NCBI GenBank assembly: GCA_009602725.1
Contig: WELB01000227.1
Coordinates: 169,127-207,996, forward strand
Reading direction: 5' to 3'
DNA length: 38,870 nucleotides
Source of the DNA: Spirogloea muscicola
Taxonomy: Eukaryota > Streptophyta > Zygnematophyceae > Spirogloeales > Spirogloeaceae
The notes below the pieces were generated by a model. That model ran no database searches. It saw nothing but the letters and a program-made list of their open reading frames with translations, and was not told the origin of the DNA. The position numbers were made by a program, and so were the translations under genes. Shown here piece after piece: positions 18,416 to 29,000 of the stretch (the first letter of the stretch is position 1; each line of letters starts with the position of its first letter).

Positions 18416-18908
18416 CTAGAATGCCCTAAGCTACAGGACCGACTACGTCGGCGGGCATCGACATGCTGTGTCAGGCGATGGAGGAGGGAGGACCACTTGG
18501 TTGCGTAGCCGCCGTGTATGGCCATGGCGCATGGGACGAAGTGGTCGCCTCGGAGGGTGGTACTCATGATGCCGCACGGGGCGACGGACGTGCGAGCAGT
18601 GCCACGGAAGCTCGAGCGAGGGGCGCGGGCGGGCAAGTGGAGGGTCCTCGCACGCCACCGTGCGCGGAGGTGGGGAACGCGGGCACCCCGGCGGGCCGCC
18701 ATGGCCTCCGCCTCCGCGCCGCTCGCCGCGCAGCTCCGCCTCGGCTGCCCTCCGCCGCCGCGCGCCCCCCGGGCTGCCCCGGCCCCCGCTCGCCGCCTGC
18801 CTGGCAGCACCCGTTGCCGCCGCTCTCCGCCGCCCTCGCCTCGTGGCCGCCGGGACGCCTCCGCCAGGTGTGCCCTCGCCACAGAGGTGCACGAGGTCGA
18901 GGCAGGCG

Positions 18909-21882
18909 ATGGCGGTGGCCCCCAGCACGCTGTCCGGAGGGGCCTCCGCGGTGACCACTCCCGCTCCTCACCACTTCCTTCGCTGCCCCTCCTCCTCCTG
19001 CAGAGCACTCACCTCCGCTCCCACTGCTCGCTGGCACCCGCTCCTGCCCGTGCGGAGCTGCGCGTGCTCGGCGGCAGCTGTGTGGCCTTCTGTCACTCAT
19101 CGGCAGCCCGCAATTCATGCAGGGAAGCCAGAAGCCGACGTGGTCGTGATCGGCAGCGGCCTGGGCGGCCTGAGCTGCGCTGCGCTGCTGGCTCGGTACG
19201 GGCGCGACGTCATTGTGTGCGAGAGCCACAGCATACCCGGGGGCGCAGCCCACAGCTTCACCCGACAAGGGTTCCACTTTGACAGTGGCCCCTCCCTCTT
19301 CTTGGGCCTCGCATCTCGCGGGCCTCAAGCTAACCCCCTAGCCCAGGTTCCTGGCCAGCGAGCTCAGCCCCTTACCATGCATGGCCTTTGCCCCCTGCAC
19401 ATGAAGGATTGCACAACGTGGTCTCCGAGGTAGGCCACCTACTAGAAGCCTCATTGCAGTTGGTAGCAGGTGCTCGATGCGGTCGGAGAGCAAGTGCCGT
19501 GCATCAGCTATGACTCCTGGATGGCCTACCTGCCGGAGGGGGATTTCCTCACCCGCATTGGGCCGACCCACTTCCTCGAGGTCATAGCAAAGGCCTTGAC
19601 ATCCACCAGCGCAGTTTGGGGTCAGCTTTGTCTGCCGGGTAGCTTTCTCCTCGAGAAGGGCACCCTCATATGCAAATGTCTGTGTTGCACCAGTTGATGA
19701 TGTCAACAACCTCCTCGTACCCATTCGATTGCACACAGGTTCTGGAACAATACGCAGGGCCCACTGCTGTAGCCGATTGGCGCAAGCTGCTGGTCTGTCT
19801 GTCCTCAACCCCACCAGTTGTGCAAGGACGAGGAATGTTGAGGAACGTCAGGACTGCTTCTTCTTCCAAAGGCTCCTGCATCACCACTCTACACAGCTTC
19901 TTTGCTTCCCTTAAGGTCGTAGTCACTAATTGCAGCACATGCCGGCTGCCTGCAGGCCGCCGTGGAGCCCCTGACAAAGCCAAGCATGGCCCTCCCTCCT
20001 GCAGCTCTGCGAGCTGACCCAGCTGTAGCCATCACCGTTAGTCGCTTTGCAATGTCTCTGCTGCGCACCTTTGCTGGGGCAGGCCCTGCAGGTGAGCATG
20101 GGTTGGCTCTGTGACAAATGTGTGCGTCAATCTCAATTGGATTCCTGCAATGTCGCACTCAGTTGGAGCAACTTATCAAAGAAGACAGGCTGACTTAGGA
20201 TACGCCATGTTCATGCGGGGGTGAGCAGCAGCCATGGGTGCTTCCAAGCTCTTGGGGCCCTTCTCAGATATTGTGGATTCTGTCGGCATTAAGGATGCCT
20301 TCATGCGCAACTGCATAGACCTCTTAGCCTTTCTCCTCTCTGGCCTGAAGGCTGATGGAACCCTGGCCGCAGAGATTGTAAGGAATTATTCCCATCTCAG
20401 GGTTGTGCTTATTGAGCAGCGGGCCGCTTTAGAGACTACGCTAAATGGTTGATTTTAGTCAGCGATTCTCTGTCTGAGAGCAGCTTGTGCCCGTCATAGA
20501 AAATTAGATTATTTGCAGACCAATCTGCCACCAACAGACAGCAACTGTATAGGGGCCCGGGTGCCTGCCAGGTATACATGTTTGGAGAATGGTACAAAGA
20601 AGGCAGCACAATGGACTATCCTGTGGGAGGAACAGGCGCAATTGTTGATGCTCTTGTCCGCGGTTTTGAGAAGCACGGTGGCCGCCTGGCACTCTCTTCA
20701 CATGTACAATCAATAGTCATCGAAAACGGGCGTGCACGAGGTGTGCGACTGCGCTCTGGACAGGTTAGGCAATGCTGACTTGCTGCTTGTCGAAGAAGAG
20801 TGTCACACTGTCTGCAGCAATGATGTCTGCCTGTCTTCCGACCCCGCGTGGTTTCATTCGCTACTTGTGCAGGTAGTGCGAGCTAGAAAGGCAGTCGTAA
20901 GTAACGCCTCGATTTGGGATACCATGCGCCTGCTTCCACCAGATATCATACCAGCCGCCTACAAGCAATCCGTGGAGAGCACTCCCCAATGCGAGAGCTT
21001 GATGCACTTGCACCTTGGGCTGGATGGTAAGGTGAGCACCATTTCGCTCACCTCGCTCGAAGTAGCGGCTCACAAACTTGCGCTGCAGAGGTACAAAGCA
21101 GAGCCCTGATCATCTCGACTTTGTGCATTCTTGTGGCGCAGAATCTGCCTGCTGATCTGGGGATTCATGATATCGTGGTCAATGACTGGACGGTAGGGGT
21201 GAACGCACCCCAGAACGTGGTCCTCATTTCTATTCCATCAGTGCTAGATCCATTCCTGGCTCCACCTGGGAAGCACGTTCTACATGCTTACACACCCGGA
21301 ACTGAGCCTCACGAGCTGTGGGAGGGTCTCGACCGTCAGAGCAAGGAGTACAAAGAGTTGAAGGATGCACGTGCAGAGGCAAGCTCCCGTTGATCCTTGT
21401 ACCTTTGCTGACGAATTTTGTATTATTGCCTTCTTGTGGACTCAAGAAAATTGTTACTCTAGCGACGTGGATTCTTTGGTACTCTACATGCGCTCAAAAG
21501 GAAGCAGCAGCTACTTTTAGGCTTCAGTCGGGTTAAGTTCTTGTAGAGCACAATTGCATATCCGCAGGTGATGTGGAGGGCGGTGGAGAGGGTTCTCGGC
21601 CCTGCATTTAGCAGGGAGCATTGCGATGTGGCCTTGGTGGGCACGCCCCTCACGCACGCGAGGTATCTGCGGCGCAACAGCGGCACATATGGGCCGGCCA
21701 TTCGAGCAGGGCAGGGGTCCTTCCCCAGCCCTATCACGCCTATACCTGACCTGCTCGCATGTGGTGACTCTACCTTTCCGGGCATTGGAGTGCCTGCTGT
21801 TGCCGCAAGCGGCCTCGTTGCCGCGAACACGCTCACCCCTGTTCTCGATCATTGGAGGCTGCTAGATAGCCTAGGGCTATAG
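18909..21882 (+). CDS. CRTISO-like plastid FAD-dependent oxidoreductase
   Basis: Nine exons: 18909-19346, 19470-19580, 19739-19792, 19956-20091, 20232-20377, 20572-20763, 20873-21031, 21142-21378 and 21568-21882, all in phase, 595 aa. After a basic, Ser/Ala-rich N-terminus of about 75 residues (likely plastid transit peptide) comes the FAD dinucleotide fold ADVVVIGSGLGGLSCAALLA (GSGLGG at 82-87), then YGRDVIVCESHSIPGGAAHS. Later blocks are GSTMDYPVGGTGAIVDALVR, APPGKHVLHAYTPGTE and the C-terminal FAD motif CGDSTFPGIGVPAVAASG. This is the carotenoid isomerase-like amine-oxidase/phytoene desaturase superfamily; closest by memory is the Arabidopsis At1g57770 type, whose substrate is unclear. It should not be read as proven CRTISO. 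Start 18909 gives the best transit peptide; an in-frame ATG at 18660 would only add low-complexity residues. Intron 8 uses a GC donor. Confidence 0.9.
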
Positions 21883-22239
21883 TGCTCATGTCGTCTATGC
21901 CAAACCTTCGGCAGTTTGCAATGCTGGCAGGGCACCACAGGCAGTATAAGCATGCTTGTACTCCGTGCTTCTGTCCAAGTTTGAGGAGAACTTTGCTTTC
22001 GTTGGGAACATATGGCTCCTCTACATGTCTACATGCGTGGCCTGCACTGCATGGCCTACATCCCTGCAACCATCAGTGGCCTTGATTAGCTAGAAGTGCC
22101 AATTTCCTGAAGGTGCCTTTGCTAGGACTAGTCCAGTAAGTACTGCCCTTTTGGGCGGTGCTTCTACTAATTGGTAGAAGCACACTGGCAGCCAATGGCA
22201 CAAGGCGATTGGTCGTTTATAATGAGCAGAGTGACAACA
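21883..22239. other. Convergent 3' intergenic region
   Basis: It separates the stop codons of the oxidoreductase (+) and the deubiquitinase (-), so it must hold both 3' UTRs. The only structured element seen is the multi-stem sequence at 22133-22188. Confidence 0.5.
22133..22188. other. Two adjacent hairpins closed by an outer stem
   Basis: Outer arms CCAGT (22133-22137) and ACTGG (22184-22188) enclose GCCC-TTTT-GGGC (22145-22156) and a perfect 10-bp stem GTGCTTCTAC-TAATTG-GTAGAAGCAC (22158-22183). It lies between convergent genes, so it could act in 3' end formation for one or both. It could equally be a small mobile-element relic. Confidence 0.55.
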
Positions 22240-25200
22240 TTACACTCCACTGCAGTCACTAGAGGCAATGTGCCTGCAATAAAAGAGCAAGTACGCTTCA
22301 CAGCGAAGTACTTCTTGGAGACTTGACCCACGCACGTGAGCATCGCTCACATGATACCATCTGGATTCATATGATGTAGTTGCTGTCGACTGGGGACCAG
22401 AGCCACCAGTCGATTCATCCCCAACATGCAGAGGGCCCACAGAACAACCATTAAGAGCAATTGGATCAGAGCGGACATAAGTGACATAGTGCCCTCCACG
22501 CAGCGTCCCAGTATGCTCCACCACGCCGACCAAGCGATAGCAGCAAGTCTTGGCAGCCTCCTTCAAGCTCCTGTAAAAGTAAAAGTACAAGTACAACCTA
22601 GCCGGCCATCAATGTCGTCTGACTTCACACCACTCTCTGAGGACATCAAGAGTAGGAAAATGGAAGGCAAAGTGAAGCAAGAGACCGACATTTAGTACAC
22701 AAACAAAAGTGGGTAACACGCAAGACAAAGCTGCATCGCCCTCAGTAGCTACCAAGGGGCGGAACTCCACAAGGCAGAAAGTCAAGGTAAAATGTCAGGA
22801 AGTGTAATTACCTCATGTCAACGTAAGGAGAGACGTCAAGCCACTCATTGAATCTGACATGACCGCCGAGCTTGGAGAGACGTCCACGAGAATCTTGGGC
22901 AAAGCGCTTGAGGTGAACAGTCAACACCTGGGGAGCCTTGCTAATAAGCAACTGCTTCACCGCATCCTGCTTTCGTCTGCAAGGCGCCTGCAAATTAGGC
23001 CCCTCTGCTCTTGCCTCTTGGGCTTTGGTCGCGCCTGAAGCAATCACCCGCCTGTGCAGTCTGCCAGTCTTATGCACCATCTCATTACGCACAGCACAAA
23101 CCTTTCTGCTATCTGCTAGCTCCTCCGAGCTTGCTGTGGCTCCATTGGGCGAGGCCTCCTCTGCAAGGCCAAGGAATTGATCACCTATGCTGACCTCCTC
23201 AGCAGCAGCACCGTCAGAGCCACTCGTTCTTTCAGCCTCCACACCTTTGCCTTCAACCTCTGCAAATCCTCCAGCAACCTCAGTTACTTCCTCGCTTTCC
23301 TCAGTCACACAGGACTCGTTGTGGGAGACGGGGTCATGCACAGATGCAGGCTGATGCTTGTCATCCGTCTGCTCCTGCTCTCCAGCTGATGCAGTCCTGT
23401 GTAAGCAGCTCTCTGACCCCTCGTTGCTCAAGTTGTCGCCAGCTGCCTCTTGCCGCTCCTCAGACACGCCGCCCTTGCACAGGCGCGCAGCGCATGCTTC
23501 ACACGCCCAAGCATCCTGGCCACTGAGACGCTCTGGCTTGATGAACTCATAGAGGCATCCCTCCAACGACAGTGATGACTGCAGCTCCTTGCTAGATGGA
23601 GTCTGCAACTCTTGGCACCAGGTCGCCGTGTCAGCAATCAACTGCATTTCTGTGCTCTGGCACGAGTCCTCCTCAACATCATCAGTTGCAGTGACTTGCA
23701 ATACAGGCGAGCACAGACCGCCAACGGCCGCAGCCTCTGCAGCCTGGGTCATGGTGACAGTCCCGACCTTTTCGGCCCCTTGGAAAGTGGGCTGCGCCAT
23801 GACATCAAGAGGCACGCCGCTAGCCACATCCTCGCATGTCAATTGGTCCTCATCATGCTCGGGCTCCGCAACCCCCGACGCCTCTTGGATTGCAGTGTCA
23901 GACTGGCCAGTCTCCTCCACTGCCAGAGCCCTAGATCCTGGTTCTTTGCCATCATTGTTCACACCCGAGCACGAACTTGCAACAGAAGAAGTCACACCTC
24001 TGGTGCACCCTATGACACCCATTGTCGGGGTAGATGGTGGGGCTAGTGAGCAGGCTGCACTAGCTTCGATGCCCACTGCTTCAGAAGCAGCAGCTGCGGA
24101 CGAGCCCAGCTCAGCAACTGCGTCCACCAACTGAACCCGCTCCTGCGCAACGCTCCTCTGCTTCGTTGTCGGCTTCTTGGAGGCGCGAGCTCCAGCGGCG
24201 ATTGTGCTGCGTTCGGGCGAAGTTGGAGCAGGAATTGGCAAGGAGAGGTCCAGAAAGGGCTCGTGCACCACCGAGCGATGGCGGCAGGTGCAGCAGATGA
24301 CTGTGCTGGACAGCTGGCCTCCGAAGAGCTCGTCAACAAGCGTCTTGGCAGTAGAGTGGTCTGCCGACCCTTGCTTCTTGCCGCATGGCTCCCTGTTCGG
24401 AGCGACAGGAGGCCCAGCGATATGTTGGACGTGTACACTGTCGCCGTTGCAGCTTGCCACCTCAACCTCGAGCGCCTCCTCCTCGCACTGGGCTGCTCCA
24501 CAAGAATCGGCAGGGCGGGAGTCAGAGCCAGTACCTTCCTTGCCGGCGTCCATAGTGGCCAGTGCTCGCTGGGCTGGACTATTCTCGAGCTGGCCTCTGG
24601 ACCATTGGCGACTCCCTGGGCCCTCTGCGGGAGCGGCCTCAAGGCAGCGGCGTTGGATCTGCAGCTCCTCCATCTGCAGAGCGTCGAGCAGGCAGCGCAG
24701 TAGCTCGTGACTGTCCTGCTGCTGGAAGCCCCTGAAGCGTGGCGCCTTGCTGCACAGCACGCCAAACAAGCTCCGCGGGTTGTACGCCGGCGCAGCAGAG
24801 GGCCCCTGCTCTCGAAGTGCTGCATCCGCCTTGGATGCCTTGCTGGCACCGCCCTGGCCGTGCCGGTGCCGCTTGAAGCCGGAGCCTACAGCAGCCTGTG
24901 ACAGCACATAGCCCTTGTCCTTCCGAGCCTTGGCTTTTGGCACTTCCGCCTCTGTCTCACAGTAGAAGCTGCGCAATGCGCTGGTGAGGGGCCCCTCAGC
25001 GATACCTGCCGGCTCGGCGGTGCCGCTGCCCAGGAAGTGCAGCCGCAGGGGCTCCAGCGCCACGAGGTTCTGCAACACGGAGTTGAAGAAGCACGTGCTG
25101 CCGAGGTTGACGAGGCCCCGCACCGGCCGCCGCCGCTCTACGCTGCCAAGCTCGTGCTCCTCCTGCTTGCCGCCTTCTGCTTCAGCATCTGCCTCAACGG

Positions 25201-25755
25201 TTGCCTCCGCAGTCTCCTCCTCGGCTTTGAAGGGACCAGCACTGCCTGACTGCCCAGCAGCAGCGGCGGCGGTGGTGGCAGCGGCGGCGGCAGCAGAAGC
25301 GGCGGCTCTCTCCTCGTCAGCCAGCGCATCGCGCCTGTCTCGCACGAGCTTCGCCGCCGTCGCCAGCGACTGCTGCTGCTCGAGGCTCGGACACGGGGTT
25401 GCGAGCCGGCCGCGCTCCTCGGCAGACACAGGCTCGTCCTCAGCGGCAGCAGCATCCCCTGTGCCTCTCGCGCCTTCGAGCGCGGCATCGGAGGCGTCTG
25501 GCACGTCGTCAGTGCTGCTGCTAGTGGTGACGTCCTCAGGTCTTCGCGCCGCGACCCCTCCGGCAGCCGCTTCCACGGGGGCCGGGAGCGGCAGGGGCGC
25601 GTTGCAGCGGAAGCACCAGGCCACGAGCGCGGCGGCGTCCAGCGTCAGCGCGTGGTCCTTGCGCTGCGCCCAGTGCTGGCGGGCGTGCTGCGCGCACCCG
25701 ACGTGCCCGCAGGCCAGGCACACCGACAGCGGCCCGGCCGGCGGAGGCGCGGCGG
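22240..25755 (-). CDS. USP16: Ubiquitin-specific protease, USP16/USP45 (plant UBP1/UBP2) type, N-terminus in gap
   Basis: A C19 cysteine protease that removes ubiquitin. Two exons are visible: 25755-22812 and 22570-22240, joined in phase inside an Arg codon (AG|G). The visible start is the second half of a zinc-finger UBP domain (CLACGHVGC, then [20 protein letters not shown]), which binds free ubiquitin C-termini. The catalytic Cys is in [18 protein letters not shown] (codon 25091-25093). [32 protein letters not shown] and [20 protein letters not shown] follow. The last exon has the His box [15 protein letters not shown] and YHVSDAHV, then EAYLLFY. Long acidic, Ser/Ala-rich inserts separate the Cys and His boxes. 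The missing start and first finger cysteines must lie in the 25756-26063 gap. Partner and substrate cannot be told; relatives act on histone H2A and ribosomal ubiquitin. Confidence 0.92.
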
Positions 25756-26063
25756 NNNNNNNNNNNNNNNNNNNNNNNNNNNNNNNNNNNNNNNNNNNNN
25801 NNNNNNNNNNNNNNNNNNNNNNNNNNNNNNNNNNNNNNNNNNNNNNNNNNNNNNNNNNNNNNNNNNNNNNNNNNNNNNNNNNNNNNNNNNNNNNNNNNNN
25901 NNNNNNNNNNNNNNNNNNNNNNNNNNNNNNNNNNNNNNNNNNNNNNNNNNNNNNNNNNNNNNNNNNNNNNNNNNNNNNNNNNNNNNNNNNNNNNNNNNNN
26001 NNNNNNNNNNNNNNNNNNNNNNNNNNNNNNNNNNNNNNNNNNNNNNNNNNNNNNNNNNNNNNN
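25756..26063. other. 308-bp assembly gap
   Basis: A run of N. It hides the start of the deubiquitinase and the region upstream of BIG5. Flanks are very GC-rich (CGCCGCCGCC), a likely reason for the sequencing failure. Confidence 0.98.
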
Positions 26064-26076
26064 CGCCGCCGCCGCC

Positions 26077-29000
26077 ATGGCGGACGCCCGCGGCGCCTTC
26101 GTGACGCGCGCCTTTCAGCGCCTCCTCCGCGACGCCCCCGCGCGCCGCTTCCCCGCGCTCCACGACGCGCTCAAGGCCTACCTCGGTGAGCGCCGCCGCC
26201 GCCGCCCCGTCCCGGCCTGTACCAGCCTACGTCCGCCGCAGTCGTGCGTCAGCCCGCCGTCGCTCCGCCGCCGCCGCAGATCGCCCCGCCGCCGGGCTGC
26301 AGGAGCCGGCGGGCCCGCCGCCTCCGCCGTCGGGCGCGCCCGCCGACGAGGATCCGCCTGCTGTTGACGAGCTGTGAGCCCCGCCGATCCGCGCCTCGCT
26401 CTCGCCCGCTCGCGGCAGCCTGACCTGGCGGCCGCACATTGCGACGTCTACGCCGCGTGAGCACCGGTCTGCTACCTCGGAGGTGCAGCCCGCTTCCTGG
26501 CACCGATGAAGCCTGCGCCGGACGTGGCAGGGACGCGCTGCAAGTGGCCGCCCGTGAGGCAGCAGCCTCCCTGCAGGGCCAGGAGGCGCTCCGAGCGCCG
26601 GCAGAGGGCGAGGCCGACTGCGATTTCCAGGCCGTGCCGCTGTCGCCGGCAGACGCCGTCTCTGGCGTCGATGGCACTGAGGCGCTGGACTCCCACAGGC
26701 ACGACCCTGCTGATGGAGGGCCCCTGAGCATCCCCAGGTGCGGCGCCGCCTCAAGTTGCTCGTCTCGCCATCGCTTGGCGGGCTGCAATCTGCTGCACCA
26801 GTGCGGTGGCGGCCATGTTCTCGGTCAGGCGGCCCATATGCAAGGGCAAGCTCTGATGGTGATCGAGTGCTCCGCCCGAGGCGTGCAGCCCGACGCTGCT
26901 GGCTCCCCAGGGCACCAACGTGCTCGCCGCAGCCACGATGGCAGAGGCTGGCCACAGCCTGGAGGGTACGGAGGCTGAGCTGGTCGTGCTGCCGCTGCGC
27001 CTGGCCATCCAGACCAAGCAGTCCAAGCTCATCGAGACTGCCCTCGACTGTCTCCATGTAGAGACCATCTCTGTCACTCTGCTGCGCCTCTGCCGAGCTT
27101 GGTAGCTTGGGTTGTGAACACTCGCACTTTTCCATGGGTCAAGCTGCACCGAACGGCCTCTGATCCGAGGCTTGGATGCTTTTGCAGAAGCTGATTGCTT
27201 ATGGGCACCTGGAGGGATCTGCTGGCGAGGAGGGCGGCAAGAATGGCGTACTCATGACTGCCCTGTTTCAGCTCATCTGCCAGTCGGCAGACCACACTGC
27301 CACAGACAAGTGAGCAGGCAGAAGCTCTGGGCTACTTGTAAGTGGACTGGGTGGCACGGAATATCATGCATACAAGCCGTTGCGGTCTTGATAACTCTGC
27401 CAGCTGGAGAGTGACGCTGTCGCCGACTGGAGTGGCCAGTGTGGTGCTGCAGGTGATTAAGGTCATTCTCACTACAGTGGCATCATCTGCTTTCACAGGT
27501 CAGCTGCTTTGCTTGTCACCTCATGTCCTGTTGTCAGCGCAAGTCCCTATGTGACAACTTCATTTCAGGGCGACGAAATGCAGCTTTATAGGCTTGCAAG
27601 TATCATTCTTGATCAAATACATGTTCCTTGACAATTTGCCAGTTCATGGTGAGTCCCTGGTATTGGCCATTCGAACGTGCTACAGTATTGTGCTGAGCAG
27701 CAGGAGTACAGTCAACATCTCCACTGCAAAGGGCACTCTCATGCAGATGATTGGCATTGTCTATCGGCGGATGGAAGCAGAGGTGCTTGTACTTGACTGC
27801 TCACTAGCCTGTTGCCTGTCCGCCGGGAATGGTTGTCATATTCAGAGGGTGATTGTTCTGCAACTGTAATTTAATTTCCAGAGATAATATGGTGCTGTTA
27901 CTTGCTGTATCTTTGTACGCAGAATAAAGAAGGCCAGCCACACATGGGCACTGCCCGTCCTACGGCGTTGGAAAGTGCCACTGCAGCTCCTCCAATGGCT
28001 GCTGCTGATGAGGAGCTCAGGAGCAATGGCGATGCCGCAGCTGGGGGCCCGCCTCCACTATGGACAGACGAGCACTCGCCAGGCTCCCTTGAAGCAGGCA
28101 ACTCCCTGACGACTACCAGTGACCTTGAGACACTGGCTGGAGATGCAGACTTCCGAGGCCTGGAGGCTGCCTTGGAGAAAGCCATCAATCCTGATGGCAA
28201 TACTCCCCTCTCCAAAGAGTGAGCCTGGCTGCCCAAAGCTTTTTGCTTCATTCCCTCTTTAGGAAAGCAATCAGTGCCAGTTTTGGCAGCTTATCAGCCC
28301 CTGAATGTTTTAACAGGGGCGTGGATTTGGCGAGCTTGACACTTGCCCAGCGGGATGCGCTCGTTGTGTTCCGCACACTCTGCAAGATGTCTATGAAGGA
28401 CGGATATGAGGAGTTAGTCGTGCGCACCAAGCTCTTATCCTTAGAGCTCCTGCTGGTAAGCAGTCCTATCCAGCCTCCACATTTCATAGCCTCTACATTC
28501 AAACAAGGATTGCTCTTAACAGGGTTTGCCTCCTCCCTGGCAGGGCCTGCTGGAGGGTGTGAGCGATGCATTCAAGGATGACACTGCATTCCTTGACAGC
28601 GTGAAGACGTACTTGTGCTATGCACTCTTGCGAGCTTGCGTCACCCTGCAGGATCAGGTCTTCCAGCTGGCCTGTGACATTTTTGCTGTTCTGCTACTGC
28701 GTTTTCGGGAACCCCTCAAAGCCGAGATTGGCGTCTTCTATCCGCTCATTGTCTTGCGGTCCTTGGACTCAGTCGAGTGCCCTCTGCCACACCGAGCTTC
28801 TGTCCTCAGGCAAGCATTGCAGCAGAGTCTCTCTCTTGCCCTTGCTCATGTTTTGGCTTCTCTTGCTGATAAACAGCCACCTCATGGGTCCTGGGTCCTT
28901 GTCATATTCCAGGATGCTGGAGAAGGCTTGCCTTGACTCGCAGATGCTGGCAGACATCTTCATCAACTACGACTGCGACCTTGATTCAACGAACCTATTT

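Noticed and set aside
18463-18954. Long GC-rich open frames on both strands before the oxidoreductase
   Set aside because: They are frame shadows in very GC-rich leader DNA; the transit peptide and exon chain favour the start at 18909.
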